Counted from the first letter of the stretch, positions 35,990 to 43,770 are shown. The stretch: 43,770 nucleotides of DNA from Desulfurivibrionaceae bacterium (GCA_030145275.1 JAQYVV010000025.1:1-43770); one strand, 5' to 3'. Numbers and translations: made by a program. Notes: generated by a model not told the origin, from the letters alone.

Positions 35990-36359
35990 TATATAAAAAC
36001 TCGAATTGAAGAATAAAGACTCAACGGTGATGCTCTGCTAAAAACTATGGGAGCACACCAAGATGGCTATGCACAAAAGCACCCCAAGGGTGTAGCTATT
36101 CGATATACAAGGAGCGGTGTTTTTGGCAGGACCTAGACAATACACGTGGTATGTCTCGTGTCTGTCGAAAAAACATAACGCAGTAGATCGGATTTATGCC
36201 CTTTAGGGTACTTTTGGCGACGCCATCAAAGGTAAAGAGTTTTTCATCAAGGGGCAAGCAGTAAAATATTCTTTACCAATCAAAGTAAAACACTTACATT
36301 TCCTGCATCTATTCAGCAAAGTAACCGAGTGCTCAACTTTCAACTTTTAACTGTAATAC
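35990..36359. other. Intergenic region between priA and tilS
   Basis: This 370-bp gap between divergent genes must hold both promoters. I see two small hairpins (ACCCCAAGGGT at about 36080 and CCCTTTAGGG at about 36199) and the short CAACTTTCAACTTTTAACT stretch near 36335, but no coding frame, riboswitch or full repeat copy that I can name. Confidence 0.5.
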
Positions 36360-37772
36360 ATGCATCCTCTTGAAAAAAAGATAAGCAAACTTCTTACCGA
36401 AAAAAAGCTCATAACTCGTGGAGAAAAACTAGTGGTTGGAGTTTCCGGGGGACCGGACTCTCTTTGTCTTTTGCATGTGCTGCATAGTCTGGCAGCTGAT
36501 TTCCCCTTTTCCCTTGCCGTGGTCTATTTTGATCATGGCCTGAGGCCGGAAGAGAGTGGCCAGGAAATTAAGTTTGTGGGCGATGTAGCGCAGGAGATGG
36601 GGTGGCCGTTTTACAACGGGGCCGGGAATGTCGCTGAATATTCCCGGGAAAATGGCCTGTCAATTGAAGATGCAGCCAGAAGCCTCAGGTATGACTATCT
36701 GCAAGAGATTCTTTCTGACTGTGGCGGCCAGAAAATTGCCGTGGCCCACACCGCCGATGATCAGGCCGAAGAGCTCTTGCTCAGGTTAATCAGGGGAACC
36801 GGTCGTAAGGGCCTGGCTGGTATGGAATTTATCCGGGATAGCCTGATTGTTCGCCCATTTCTACAGACCTGCAAAGATGAAATCTTGGCTTATCTCAAGG
36901 ATAAAAACAGAGAATTTTGTCTAGATAGTTCAAATCAACAAAGAATCTATCTTAGAAACAGGGTCCGTCTGGACCTCATTCCTTATCTTGAAAAAGAATT
37001 TAATCCCGGCATCAAAAAAATACTCCGACAGACCTCATCTCTCTTGCAAGAAGAAGAGAGCCTGCTGGATGACATAAGTCTTAATGCTTATAAACACGCA
37101 GTTTCAGGAGAGAACGGGTTGAAGTTGGACCTCTCTTTTTTTGCCGGCCAGCATGTTGCCATTCAGCGCAGGATTATCGAAAAAATGCTTCTGGATTTGG
37201 GGAACAGGCCAGGATTTAGGCAGATAGATCAAATTCTCTATCTTGCTGAGCAGAGCGAACCTGGGGGCTGCATACACTTGAGCGGCGGCCTTCGGGGGGT
37301 GATAGAGGAAAATATGTTCTTTTTTTCTTACCCCCTAGGGAAGACTAATAGACGCGGGGATTTAAGAGATGCCGCAGAAAATCCGGTTTTTGACCTGAAC
37401 ATTATGGAGCCGGGTCTTTTTGATTTTAATGAGGGGTGGCAGGTCGAGGTCGCCTGTCTTGATCACCTTCCTGAAAAAACCGAACTTTCCTCCGAAAACG
37501 CTGACTTTTTCGACCTGGACACGATATCGTTTCCTTTTACGATACGAAACAGGCGTCCCGGTGACAGGTTTCATCCCCTTGGCAGTTCTGGTCATAAAAA
37601 GGTGGGAAAGTTTTTGACCGATCTCAAAATTGATGAAAAGGCCAGAAGGCAGGTGCCGATTTTGGAGTTTGAGGGTGAAGTGGCGGCATTGCTTGGGATA
37701 AGGATATCGCAGCGATTCAGGGTGCGAAACTCCTCGGAAAAGGTCCTGCGGGTCAGGGTGATGAAACGCTAA
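36360..37772 (+). CDS. tilS: tRNA(Ile)-lysidine synthase
   Basis: This 470-aa protein converts cytidine-34 of tRNA-Ile(CAU) to lysidine so that it reads AUA. The PP-loop is VVGVSGGPDSLCLLH, followed by VVYFDHGLRPEESGQE and KIAVAHTADDQAEELLLRLIRGTG, all family hallmarks. A middle substrate-binding region (about 220-330) and the C-terminal TilS domain (RNRRPGDRFHPLGSSGHKKV) complete it. The gene stands alone and converges with the glycosyltransferase. Confidence 0.95.
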   Translation: MHPLEKKISKLLTEKKLITRGEKLVVGVSGGPDSLCLLHVLHSLAADFPFSLAVVYFDHGLRPEESGQEIKFVGDVAQEMGWPFYNGAGNVAEYSRENGLSIEDAARSLRYDYLQEILSDCGGQKIAVAHTADDQAEELLLRLIRGTGRKGLAGMEFIRDSLIVRPFLQTCKDEILAYLKDKNREFCLDSSNQQRIYLRNRVRLDLIPYLEKEFNPGIKKILRQTSSLLQEEESLLDDISLNAYKHAVSGENGLKLDLSFFAGQHVAIQRRIIEKMLLDLGNRPGFRQIDQILYLAEQSEPGGCIHLSGGLRGVIEENMFFFSYPLGKTNRRGDLRDAAENPVFDLNIMEPGLFDFNEGWQVEVACLDHLPEKTELSSENADFFDLDTISFPFTIRNRRPGDRFHPLGSSGHKKVGKFLTDLKIDEKARRQVPILEFEGEVAALLGIRISQRFRVRNSSEKVLRVRVMKR

Positions 37773-37819
37773 CAGACTCGGGTTATGCAATCTTGGGTGT
37801 ACTTAATTGATCTCTAACA

Positions 37820-38977
37820 TCAGAGTATGGGGGCGTTTTTTTTCAGTTCGGCTAAGGAGTAGTAAGTTCCTCGCCAAGTGATGCCTTTGTTCTTTATGGT
37901 CGTTATGGTGGCCTTAAGAATAATATAGATATTTATGTATGGTGTCAGCAGGGACCAGAGCATGAGCCACGCCGGAGCCCCCATAGCCTTTGCTCCCTGT
38001 GAAAATGAGTAAAACCTGGCTGCAATGGTCAGCAGGGAAACGACCTGGGCCTTTGGGCTGGCAAACAAGAGAATCCAAAAGGGCGCCACGGAGCCAAGCA
38101 AAACGATGAAAATCGAGATGAGAACATAAGAGACTTTGAAATTGTACAGGGCAAAGACATTTTTCATAAGGCCCTGGACCATCTCGCCTGCCGATTCATA
38201 CCACCGAACCCTCACAAAATCATGGCCCAGAAGACAGTCCTGTCTGAATCCTCGCCTTTTAAGAGTTTTCCCAAGCATTATGTCGTCGATCGGGTGCATT
38301 TTGATTGCGGAGTGTCCCCCTATACTTTCGTAGGCCGATCTTTTCACCAGGTTGAAGGCCCCAACTCCCATGAATTTCTTACTTTTTGGGTCTTTTGCCT
38401 TCCAGGGTTTAAACAGGAAGAGAAGGCCCCCTCCCGTATCAATTATTAGAGCGTTTAAAAGGGCGCCAGAGGTGATGTTCTTGAAAAAAAGGGAGAGATG
38501 TTCAAGCTTGTTCGCCCTGGTGTGGGACATGGCTCGGGACAGGGTGGTTTTCTCCATTATGACATCGGCATCGGTAAAAAGCAGGTACTCGCCGGAGGCA
38601 AGCATTGCCCCCCGGTGCTGAGCATTGGTTTTGCCAAGCCAGCCGTCAGGGAGATTGTCTATCTGTTGGACCCGTAACTGCGGGAACTCTTGTCGTAGTC
38701 TTTTAAGTATCTTGCTCGTTCCATCCATTGACCGGTCATTTACTATGATGACCTCAAGATTTGCATATACCTGTTCCAGAAGAGAACGAGAGGCCGGCTC
38801 TATTGAGTTTTCCTCATTACATGCTGCCACAATGATAGAGACTTTGGGTTGATCTTCCAGGGGGAGAGGCTTTACAGCGGACAGAGGACGCATTTCTCTA
38901 ATACCGATGGCTATCTCAATGGCTGCCCAGCAGGTCATAATAAAAGCAAATAATGCAAGGATGAGAATTGGGTCCAT
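37820..38977 (-). CDS. Membrane glycosyltransferase family 2
   Basis: This 385-aa protein has an N-terminal helix (residues 4-24), a GT-A domain beginning PKVSIIVAACNEENSI, the metal-binding DxD in LLFTDADVIM, PIDDIMLGKTLKRRGF as the acceptor-site acidic pair, and VRVRWYES. Three helices near 275-365 follow (YVLISIFIVLLGSVAPFW). LPDGWLGKTNAQ resembles hopanoid-linked HpnB proteins, but no hopanoid genes are here, so I call only the family. A long perfect inverted repeat lies 34 bases upstream of its start. Confidence 0.87.
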   Translation of the reverse strand: MDPILILALFAFIMTCWAAIEIAIGIREMRPLSAVKPLPLEDQPKVSIIVAACNEENSIEPASRSLLEQVYANLEVIIVNDRSMDGTSKILKRLRQEFPQLRVQQIDNLPDGWLGKTNAQHRGAMLASGEYLLFTDADVIMEKTTLSRAMSHTRANKLEHLSLFFKNITSGALLNALIIDTGGGLLFLFKPWKAKDPKSKKFMGVGAFNLVKRSAYESIGGHSAIKMHPIDDIMLGKTLKRRGFRQDCLLGHDFVRVRWYESAGEMVQGLMKNVFALYNFKVSYVLISIFIVLLGSVAPFWILLFASPKAQVVSLLTIAARFYSFSQGAKAMGAPAWLMLWSLLTPYINIYIILKATITTIKNKGITWRGTYYSLAELKKNAPIL

Positions 38978-39010
38978 TTTAAAAAAAGATCAAAAAGCAG
39001 TGACGTTTAG

Positions 39011-39077
39011 GGCCTGTAAGGAAATAACCTGGCACAAATCTAAGCGTAATATCAGCCAGGTTATTTCCTTACAGGCC
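39011..39077. repeat. Perfect 22-bp inverted repeat
   Basis: Arms 39011-39032 and 39056-39077, beginning GGCCTGTAAGGAAATAAC, are perfectly complementary around a 23-base loop. TTTA flanks both sides (39006-39009 and 39078-39081). It lies between the HAD hydrolase stop and the glycosyltransferase start on the minus strand, so it may be a small palindromic insertion or a strong processing or terminator hairpin. Confidence 0.85.
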
Positions 39078-39100
39078 TTTAATGGGTGATTTGTGATGAC

Positions 39101-39709
39101 TTACATATTCAGTCGTTTGAGGAGATCTTGCTCAATTGTACTTGGGTCTTTTGCCAGCATTACCTGGATGCCATGATCGCCTGCCGCTTTAATATTGCTC
39201 TCCAAATCATCCAGGAAAAGGGTTTCCTCTGCCTTTAGGTTATGGTGTTTGAGAAGATACTGAAATATTTCCGGCTCTGGTTTCATGGACTTGATACTGC
39301 TTGAAATGACAATTCCTGAAAACTTATCCCAGAAAGAGTGCTCTGCCAAGAGGTACTCGAAGGCGTAGTCATGCATGTTGGAGAGGACAAACAAATTGAA
39401 CTGTCTTTCTCTCAGGGCAGAGATAAGCTTAACCGTTTCGGGGAAAGGAACTAGGGACTTAGGGGTTTCTTTAAACAATTCCGCCACCTTATGTAGGTGC
39501 AAGCCACTTCTTGCAACAGCCCTTGGAATCGCATCCTCTAAGCTAAGTGTGCCTTTGTCCAGCATCAGCCAGTCATTATGGCCAATTATATTTTCAAGGG
39601 CGCAAATTCGATCTTTATCATTTGAAAATACAGAATCGACAAGTTTTTGCGGATTCCATTCACAGATAACATTGCCAATGTCGAAAACGATATTTATCGG
39701 ATATTTCAT
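39101..39709 (-). CDS. HAD-family hydrolase (YihX-like)
   Basis: This 202-aa haloacid dehalogenase-superfamily protein has motif I VFDIGNVICEW, where the usual second Asp is replaced, as in YihX-like sugar phosphatases (FDLGNV). Motif II is LFVLSNMHDY, the lysine is in SSSIKSMKPEPEIF, and motif IV is LFLDDLESNIKAA. A sugar-phosphate substrate is plausible but unproven. It precedes the glycosyltransferase on the same strand with 120 bases between, containing the perfect inverted repeat. Confidence 0.87.
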   Translation of the reverse strand: MKYPINIVFDIGNVICEWNPQKLVDSVFSNDKDRICALENIIGHNDWLMLDKGTLSLEDAIPRAVARSGLHLHKVAELFKETPKSLVPFPETVKLISALRERQFNLFVLSNMHDYAFEYLLAEHSFWDKFSGIVISSSIKSMKPEPEIFQYLLKHHNLKAEETLFLDDLESNIKAAGDHGIQVMLAKDPSTIEQDLLKRLNM

Positions 39710-39720
39710 CTCGGCATTTA

Positions 39721-40236
39721 TTACATATTCATGTATTTCATTATCATTTGCCGTGCGCCAGGCGAGCCCCAGGGCGCAGGTCCAATAAATTTTTCACGAA
39801 GGATGCCTTGCTTGTCGATAATGTATGTTTCCGGAACCCCCGTTAGCCCATATGCTTTTCCAATTTTACCTTCAGGGTCAATAAGTATTGGGAATGTGAC
39901 CGCAAGTTTTTTCGCAACATTGTCGGCAAAGGCAGGCTCATCATTGCTGAGTATGGCAAGCATTTTGAACTTATTTGGTTGGAGAGAACGGTACAGGCTT
40001 TGCATAGAAGGCATCTCTTCAATGCAGGGTCCGCACCAGGTTGCCCAGAAGTTCACAAAAACCACCTGTCCTCTAAGTTCGTCAAGGTCCCAGGTTTTCC
40101 CCTGTCTGTCGATTAAAGTGAAACCAGGGGCGAGCTTGCCAACCTCTGCTACGTCGGGCCGTTGTGCTTGCGGGCCGCAGGAAACAAGGAGGGAAAACAA
40201 GAAAATAATTGAAATTGAGGTGAGATATTTTTTCAT
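39721..40236 (-). CDS. TlpA-like thioredoxin lipoprotein
   Basis: This protein of about 171 aa has a signal peptide ending LLVSC (lipobox) and a TlpA/ResA domain with active site FWATWCGPCIEEMPSM, preceded by VGKLAPGFTLIDRQGKTWDL. The cis-proline region is YGLTGVPETYIIDKQG. Such proteins reduce disulfides in the periplasm, often for cytochrome c maturation, which fits the multihaem cytochrome in this window. I start it at MKKYLTSIS because the longer frame lacks a signal peptide. The small lipoprotein gene lies just upstream. Confidence 0.9.
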   Translation of the reverse strand: MKKYLTSISIIFLFSLLVSCGPQAQRPDVAEVGKLAPGFTLIDRQGKTWDLDELRGQVVFVNFWATWCGPCIEEMPSMQSLYRSLQPNKFKMLAILSNDEPAFADNVAKKLAVTFPILIDPEGKIGKAYGLTGVPETYIIDKQGILREKFIGPAPWGSPGARQMIMKYMNM

Positions 40237-40264
40237 TATAGAATCTGAACTCCTAAGGAAAAGT

Positions 40265-40501
40265 TTAGTTGGTTTCATCCATATTTTGTTCCCTTCTTTC
40301 CGTTTCACGGTTAGCTTTTTCCTGGGCACTGCGGGCCGCATCGAGGGGTGATTTCATGTGATCGAAAATTTTATCAGCTGTTTCATCGGCAAATTTATTA
40401 ATTCCACCCTTTGCGGGACTCTCCTTGTTATCTCCACTTCCACAGGAAATCATTAAGCACCCAGCAAAAATGAGTATGTAAATTGAAAAATGTTTTTTCA
40501 T
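40265..40501 (-). CDS. Small lipoprotein (78 aa)
   Basis: Signal peptide MKKHFSIYILIFAGCLMISC ends in a lipobox; the mature part is a short charged helix (FADETADKIFDHMKSPLDAA ... RETERREQNMDETN). No family is recognised. It is 28 bases upstream of the TlpA gene on the same strand and probably shares its promoter. Confidence 0.8.
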   Translation of the reverse strand: MKKHFSIYILIFAGCLMISCGSGDNKESPAKGGINKFADETADKIFDHMKSPLDAARSAQEKANRETERREQNMDETN

Positions 40502-40861
40502 ATCGAAAAGCCTCTTTGTTGAATTAAATCATTCTAAAATATATTAATACCTATAAATTTGGTTACATGTGACAATCGTCAATTATAATTCCTTTGACTG
40601 AAAAAGGAAGGGATCGATTGAATGAAGGCCTTAATAAAAACACTTATACCCCCTTGTGGGGTGTTAGACAGTACGACTTTATTCCCTCATAGCGTGACTG
40701 AATGAGTTTTGTAATCTCTCGGATATTAATTTGTGCGGGGATTTTTTATGCGGAATGATCTTGATTAAAATGTTATATAGGTTCTTGTCTCTGCTAGATA
40801 CCCTATTTGTGTGGGGAGTGTTGTGGGGATGCAATGTTGTAAGATCGGTAAATATCAACAA
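40502..40861. other. Gap upstream of tRNA-Arg
   Basis: This 360-bp AT-rich stretch has no believable gene. A small hairpin ACCCCCTTGTGGGGT lies at about 40650 without a U-run. The only long frame is antisense to the tRNA and is rejected. The tRNA promoter should lie at its right end, but I cannot fix its boxes. Confidence 0.4.
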
Positions 40862-40938
40862 GGGCGGGTAGCTCAGCTGGATAGAGTGTCGGCCTCCGAA
40901 GCCGGAAGTCGTGGGTTCGAATCCCACCTCGCCCACCA
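40862..40938 (+). tRNA. tRNA-Arg(CCG)
   Basis: Acceptor GGGCGGG pairs with CTCGCCC; the D-arm is GCTCAGCTGGATAGAGT; the anticodon stem-loop TCGGC-CTCCGAA-GCCGG gives anticodon CCG, which reads CGG arginine codons. The T-arm is GTGGGTTCGAATCCCAC and the CCA end is encoded. Its 3' part is duplicated twice downstream, so it has served as an integration target. Confidence 0.97.
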
Positions 40939-40950
40939 TAGTAAAATCAA

Positions 40951-40982
40951 GGGGTTAGGTTAGATTCTAACCCCTTTTTTTT
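40951..40982 (+). terminator. Terminator after tRNA-Arg
   Basis: GGGGTTAG and CTAACCCC form an 8-bp stem with an 8-base loop, followed by eight T. This is a typical intrinsic terminator. Confidence 0.9.
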
Positions 40983-41054
40983 ATTGTGAATATTTTGTTT
41001 TCCACCCCTATTTCCACCCTTTGGGGTGTTTTGAATAATACCAAAAAATGTATT

Positions 41055-41102
41055 GTGCTCATAACCCAAAGGTCACAGTTTTAAATCCTGTTCCCGCTAC
41101 CA
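41055..41102 (+). pseudogene. 3' half of a tRNA-Met-like gene
   Basis: CTCATAACCCAAAGGTCACAG, then TTTTAAATCCTGTTC and CCCGCTACCA, resembles the anticodon loop (CAT), variable region, T-arm and CCA end of tRNA-Met. No matching 5' half precedes it and one T-stem pair is lost. Such half tRNAs are left where an element integrates at a tRNA gene. Confidence 0.5.
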
Positions 41103-41432
41103 CTTTCTATGTAGGGGATTTAACGCTTTTGACTTAAGTCCCTTATCCTTGTTTTTCTACCCTATTGCTATTCTTTGTCTTCTAGCTAAAGCCTCAAGCA
41201 CAGGAGCATTTTTTACGTCTGCTGGAATTATTGGCTCATCATCCGGTTGCAGCACAGCAAAGTCTTCGTCGTTGTCACAAATTTACCAAGCTGGTTTTAC
41301 AATGAGTGATTTTTTAAAAAGATACAGCTCTCTAATGACTTCTGGTTCGCCCCTGCCTTCCTTCGCAATAGCAGGCCTGAAAGTGCTGCCAGTTTGATAG
41401 GTCTCATAAACCTTGAGATGAAATTAACAGAG

Positions 41433-41466
41433 AAAGCGTAGTGCGGGAAATCCGCATGCTGCGTTT
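41433..41466 (+). ncRNA. Group II intron domain V-like hairpin
   Basis: This 34-nt stretch folds like group II intron domain V: a lower helix AAAGCGTAG/CTGCGTTT in which the AGC triad pairs with GTT, a two-base TG bulge, an upper helix TGCGG/CCGCA, and a GAAA(T) loop. 34 nt is the standard length for the domain. The next bases (41467-41515, GTGGCGGGGGG ... CCGCGCCAAC) could be domain VI. No reverse transcriptase gene is upstream, so it is probably a truncated 3' end. Confidence 0.5.
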
Positions 41467-41565
41467 GTCGTGGCGGGGGGTGGAAACGGACTTTCGAGTA
41501 CCGCGCCAACCTTCGACCCTACCTGTGAGAGGGCGGTCGGGAAACTGGCCGTTCTATCTTGATTT

Positions 41566-41637
41566 TAATTTTAACTCTCTATTTATCACTTGATATCATA
41601 GAGTTTTTAAGGGGTTCGAATCTCGCCTCGCCCACCA
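41566..41637 (+). repeat. 72-bp direct repeat ending in tRNA 3' end (att-like), copy 1
   Basis: It matches 42741-42812 at 70 of 72 positions. The last 25 or so bases (GGTTCGAATC.CGCCTCGCCCACCA) match the 3' end of the tRNA-Arg gene at 40862. The portion before that (ATTTATCACTTGAT ... AGAGTTTTTAA) is unrelated to the tRNA and would be the element side of an attachment site. Confidence 0.85.
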
Positions 41638-42076
41638 TTTTTAAGAAGTTTGTTGATTTTGTCCCCCCAATTATCCCCCGCACATGATATAAAAACATCC
41701 CCGACACAAGTTAATGTGAAAGGGAGAATATTTCGCTAAATGATAAGTCAAATTTTACATGGAAGAGTTTGACCCTGAGTATTCCCACCACTCCTTTTTT
41801 GATTTCCAAAAAAGTTTTTCCCCGCTTGATTATTTTAACCTTGCATTTGATCATCAAAAAATTGCATCATTAATTTATATAGTACTGTCTCAATTTTTAT
41901 TAAATGTCGGTTGAGTTCTATGGTAATTATCCCCTTTTCTTTGTACTTGATCCACCACTAAACCGCAGGAAGGTATAGCTTCTTGGTCGAGACAAAAACA
42001 ATAAAATTAATTACAGGAGGGCCGCCTATGAAAAACAACCGTTTATAAAAAAGCGACATAACAGGAGGGGTAAAAT
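41638..42076. other. AT-rich DNA upstream of small exported protein
   Basis: No long open frame. A region at 41886-41994 is closed by TGTCTC/GAGACA and could be a leader RNA, but I see no known riboswitch motif in it. At 42030-42050 there is a tiny ORF, MKNNRL, with AGGAGG eight bases upstream, just before the next gene. Confidence 0.4.
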
Positions 42077-42433
42077 ATGAAAATTAAAAAAATAGCAGTC
42101 ATCGCTTTGTTATTTGTATTTGGTGCGGTTGGCCTGGTTCTGGCGGGGGAGGATTTTGACTTTTGCACAGAAGGCCCTTTGTATAAAATTAATGAAAAAA
42201 CTGGGCGTACTGTAGTGAGTTTGAGATCTGAATGTATTGATTATGATACTTTTTTCTCAGAAGATATGAGAGCTCTCTATTGTACAAAAGGACAAAAGAC
42301 TAAAGTTTCAGCAGCCTTCTTAGCTGATGATTTTAATTGTGAAGGGCCGAATTATCAACTTCCCGACTACATAGAGTTTGATTTACTTAAAGAAAAAGCT
42401 CTTGATGCAATGCCAGCAGCTGGTTCAGATTAA
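42077..42433 (+). CDS. Small exported protein (118 aa)
   Basis: The signal peptide is MKIKKIAVIALLFVFGAVGL with cleavage after VLA (residue 23). The mature protein has four cysteines (DFCTEGP, SECIDYD, LYCTKGQ, FNCEGP), suggesting two disulfides or metal binding. The family is unknown. AGGAGG lies 11 bases upstream. It is the only gene between two tRNA-end direct repeats, so it looks like the cargo of a small integrated unit. A terminator follows. Confidence 0.7.
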   Translation: MKIKKIAVIALLFVFGAVGLVLAGEDFDFCTEGPLYKINEKTGRTVVSLRSECIDYDTFFSEDMRALYCTKGQKTKVSAAFLADDFNCEGPNYQLPDYIEFDLLKEKALDAMPAAGSD

Positions 42434-42500
42434 GATACTAATGAAGCTCAAATTCATGCGTGTTTTGTGACCTCGTTGATATAGGGGGCATATCGTAGTA

Positions 42501-42538
42501 GGGCAGTCTTATTCATTTGGGGCTGCCTTTTTTCTTTT
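42501..42538 (+). terminator. Terminator after small exported protein
   Basis: GGGCAG (42501-42506) pairs with CTGCCT (42523-42528), followed by a T-rich run TTTTTTCTTTT. Confidence 0.75.
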
Positions 42539-42740
42539 ATGAAAGTAAAGGTATTATCTGTGTATAGTTTGACTGGCATTCGATTCACTGTTGCAAAATT
42601 ATTAACTTAATTTTCAACGGAAAAATTGTGACCAAAATTGTGTCTATTTTTGATTATATGTGATGAAATTAAGTGAAAACGAGTGATATCTGAACTCAAA
42701 GTAGGCCGTCAAGAAAAGCTTATTATTTTATAATGTTATT

Positions 42741-42812
42741 TAATTTTAACTCTCTATTTATCACTTGATCTCATAGAGTTTTTAAGGGGTTCGAATCCCG
42801 CCTCGCCCACCA
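42741..42812 (+). repeat. 72-bp direct repeat ending in tRNA 3' end (att-like), copy 2
   Basis: Second copy of the repeat at 41566-41637, differing at two positions, one of which (CCC for CTC) makes it closer to the real tRNA-Arg end. The unit between the copies is 1175 bp and carries the exported protein gene. Confidence 0.85.
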
Positions 42813-43083
42813 GCAACAATACCAAGCGATTCCCGAGATTCTAGGGTCTCTTTTTTTGTGACTTTTAATCCCTCCACCCAACACTATACCCGATAGCCAA
42901 GGCTGTTTATGATGATTTTTTCTGATTTTCTTACTGCTAGTTCCTGTCATTCATAATATTTGACATCCTTTGGTTCTACTTACTGGTACTGATTCTTGTG
43001 TTTGGCAATTTGAAAACATCTGAATTTCTTTTGGAAAAAGTTGGACTTTTGGGGGCAGTCTTATGTCACCCTTTTATTATTAG

Positions 43084-43680
43084 CGTTTTATCAATAGTTG
43101 CTGGGTGAACACGCTAACCGTCTAGCACCTATCGGCTTGCAATTGTTGATAAAACGTGGAGAACTGATCCGCTCCTCTGAAGTAGAGTTCTAGGCTGGTT
43201 TACTGAGTAAAATATGTAGTAGGTGAGTTGTAGAGTGAAGTCTCTAATGACGTAGGAGATAAAGCTGGGCAGAAAAAAGGCGCAACTATCCTAACTACGG
43301 GTATTGTATGCTCCAGGACAATATCTGCGTCCGACGTACGCGGCCTTTTGTACGACCGTGAGTTTCAACGTCCCCCTTCTTTCCAGCCGTATATCGAGAG
43401 CGCGACTGGTGAACTTCCTCGGACTTTAATAATATCTCAAGGACGTATATCTATGATACATCAGGGAAAGTGGAAATATCAAGAATTTTCAGAAAAATGT
43501 ATCGACTCATAAGAATGAGACATAAAGGTACGGTCGGTAAAAAAACACAGAGGTAGGGTCTTGCACCAATCCGCGCAACGGTTCAGTTCTCATGGAACAT
43601 CTTGACTCCCGTACCAGTCAAACTCCACAGATAGTATACGTAACAAAATAAAAAATGACTATATGATATAGTCTAGTCAT
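43084..43680 (+). ncRNA. Putative large structured RNA or intron 5' region
   Basis: No gene-sized frame is open here, yet complementary segments are dense: 43084-43101 with 43139-43156 (18 bp, two G-T), 43216-43230 with 43283-43298, 43302-43307 with 43318-43323, 43455-43461 with 43497-43503 (GATACAT/ATGTATC), 43506-43510 with 43515-43519, GGTACGG 43527-43533 with CCGTACC 43609-43615, and ATGACTA 43655-43661 with TAGTCAT 43674-43680. An ORF with a strong ribosome site starts 34 bases later. The layout fits domains I-III of a group II intron before its protein, or another large RNA class. I could not find a GTGYG intron start. Confidence 0.45.
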
Positions 43681-43713
43681 AACGTCCTGTTTTTTTAACA
43701 AAAGGAGGAGGTC

Positions 43714-43770
43714 ATGACTAAAACAAAAGCATCTGAAGATTTCAACAAATGTGAGAGAGCCAATTTAGGC
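43714..43770 (+). CDS. N-terminus of an ORF cut by the window end
   Basis: AAAGGAGGAGG directly precedes ATG. The 19 visible residues, MTKTKASEDFNKCERANLG, stay open to the edge. There is too little sequence to name it. Because it follows the structured stretch, an intron-encoded or RNA-associated protein is possible. Confidence 0.5.
   Translation, partial: MTKTKASEDFNKCERANLG

Noticed and set aside
40679..40939. 86-codon frame on the minus strand beginning MVGEVGFEPTTSGFGG
   Set aside because: It is the antisense of the tRNA-Arg gene; this start is a well-known false protein that arises opposite tRNA genes.
41149..41397. 82-codon frame after the tRNA-Met-like half
   Set aside because: No ribosome site, serine-rich random look, and no similarity to an intron protein that would be expected next to the domain V hairpin.
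41886..41994. Possible c-di-GMP or other riboswitch before the exported protein
   Set aside because: It has a closing stem and an AAACCG stretch but lacks the conserved GCAAA-type core of the c-di-GMP-I class, and no other known class fits.
43301..43420. Possible group I intron core
   Set aside because: GTTTCAACG resembles part of the conserved R element, but the rest of the P/Q/R/S core is not seen.

Overview
The window looks like chromosome from a Gram-negative, probably anaerobic deltaproteobacterium (Desulfobacterota, possibly Desulfobulbales). This placement is inferred from gene content: a nine-haem lipoprotein cytochrome, an Mrp-type antiporter with three separate NuoL/M/N-like subunits, LarC, KDO/LPS genes, and many sensor kinases and c-di-GMP enzymes. 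No ribosomal RNA is present to confirm it.

Layout. 1-2100: two inverted copies of a short repeat (family F1) bracket an ORF remnant. They are followed by an rtcB RNA ligase gene broken by one frameshift and then by a family F2 repeat. 2135-8306: ferredoxin-nitroreductase, YqeY-like protein, GNAT acetyltransferase, a diguanylate cyclase, an RlpA/SPOR lipoprotein and a nine-haem cytochrome. 8825-13368: glycine-zipper lipoprotein, then pyrG-kdsA-kdsC-lptC, which links CTP supply to KDO synthesis and LPS export. 13388-14456: three small unknown genes on the minus strand. 14641-14967: two complete F2 elements. 15120-22567: an Mrp antiporter operon (E, F, G, DUF4040, B, C and three D/A-like subunits). 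22598-29590: two paralogous hybrid histidine kinases around an amidohydrolase and pyrF. 29675-35989: priA, def, fmt, larC and pgpA on the minus strand. 36360-40501: tilS, a GT2 glycosyltransferase, a HAD hydrolase, a TlpA thioredoxin and a small lipoprotein. 40862-43770: tRNA-Arg(CCG), two 72-bp direct repeats that each end in a copy of the tRNA 3' end, a group II intron domain V-like hairpin, a small exported protein, and a long, highly structured, non-coding stretch running into an ORF at the window edge.

The most unusual content is the repeats. Family F2 elements (about 106-233 bp when not deleted) have GTAACTATTCAG ends, and three copies have perfect 8-bp target duplications or a 7/8 match besides. 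They behave like IS66-type MITEs. Between constant flanks they carry a hairpin whose stem sequence differs from copy to copy while both arms stay complementary. Family F1 has a 113-bp form, one copy of which lies inside an Mrp subunit gene and is translated in frame, adding about 38 residues. The codon that is a stop in its sister copy is a sense codon there. The tRNA-proximal region looks like a layered integration site, and the structured stretch at 43084-43680 is a candidate large RNA or intron 5' half.
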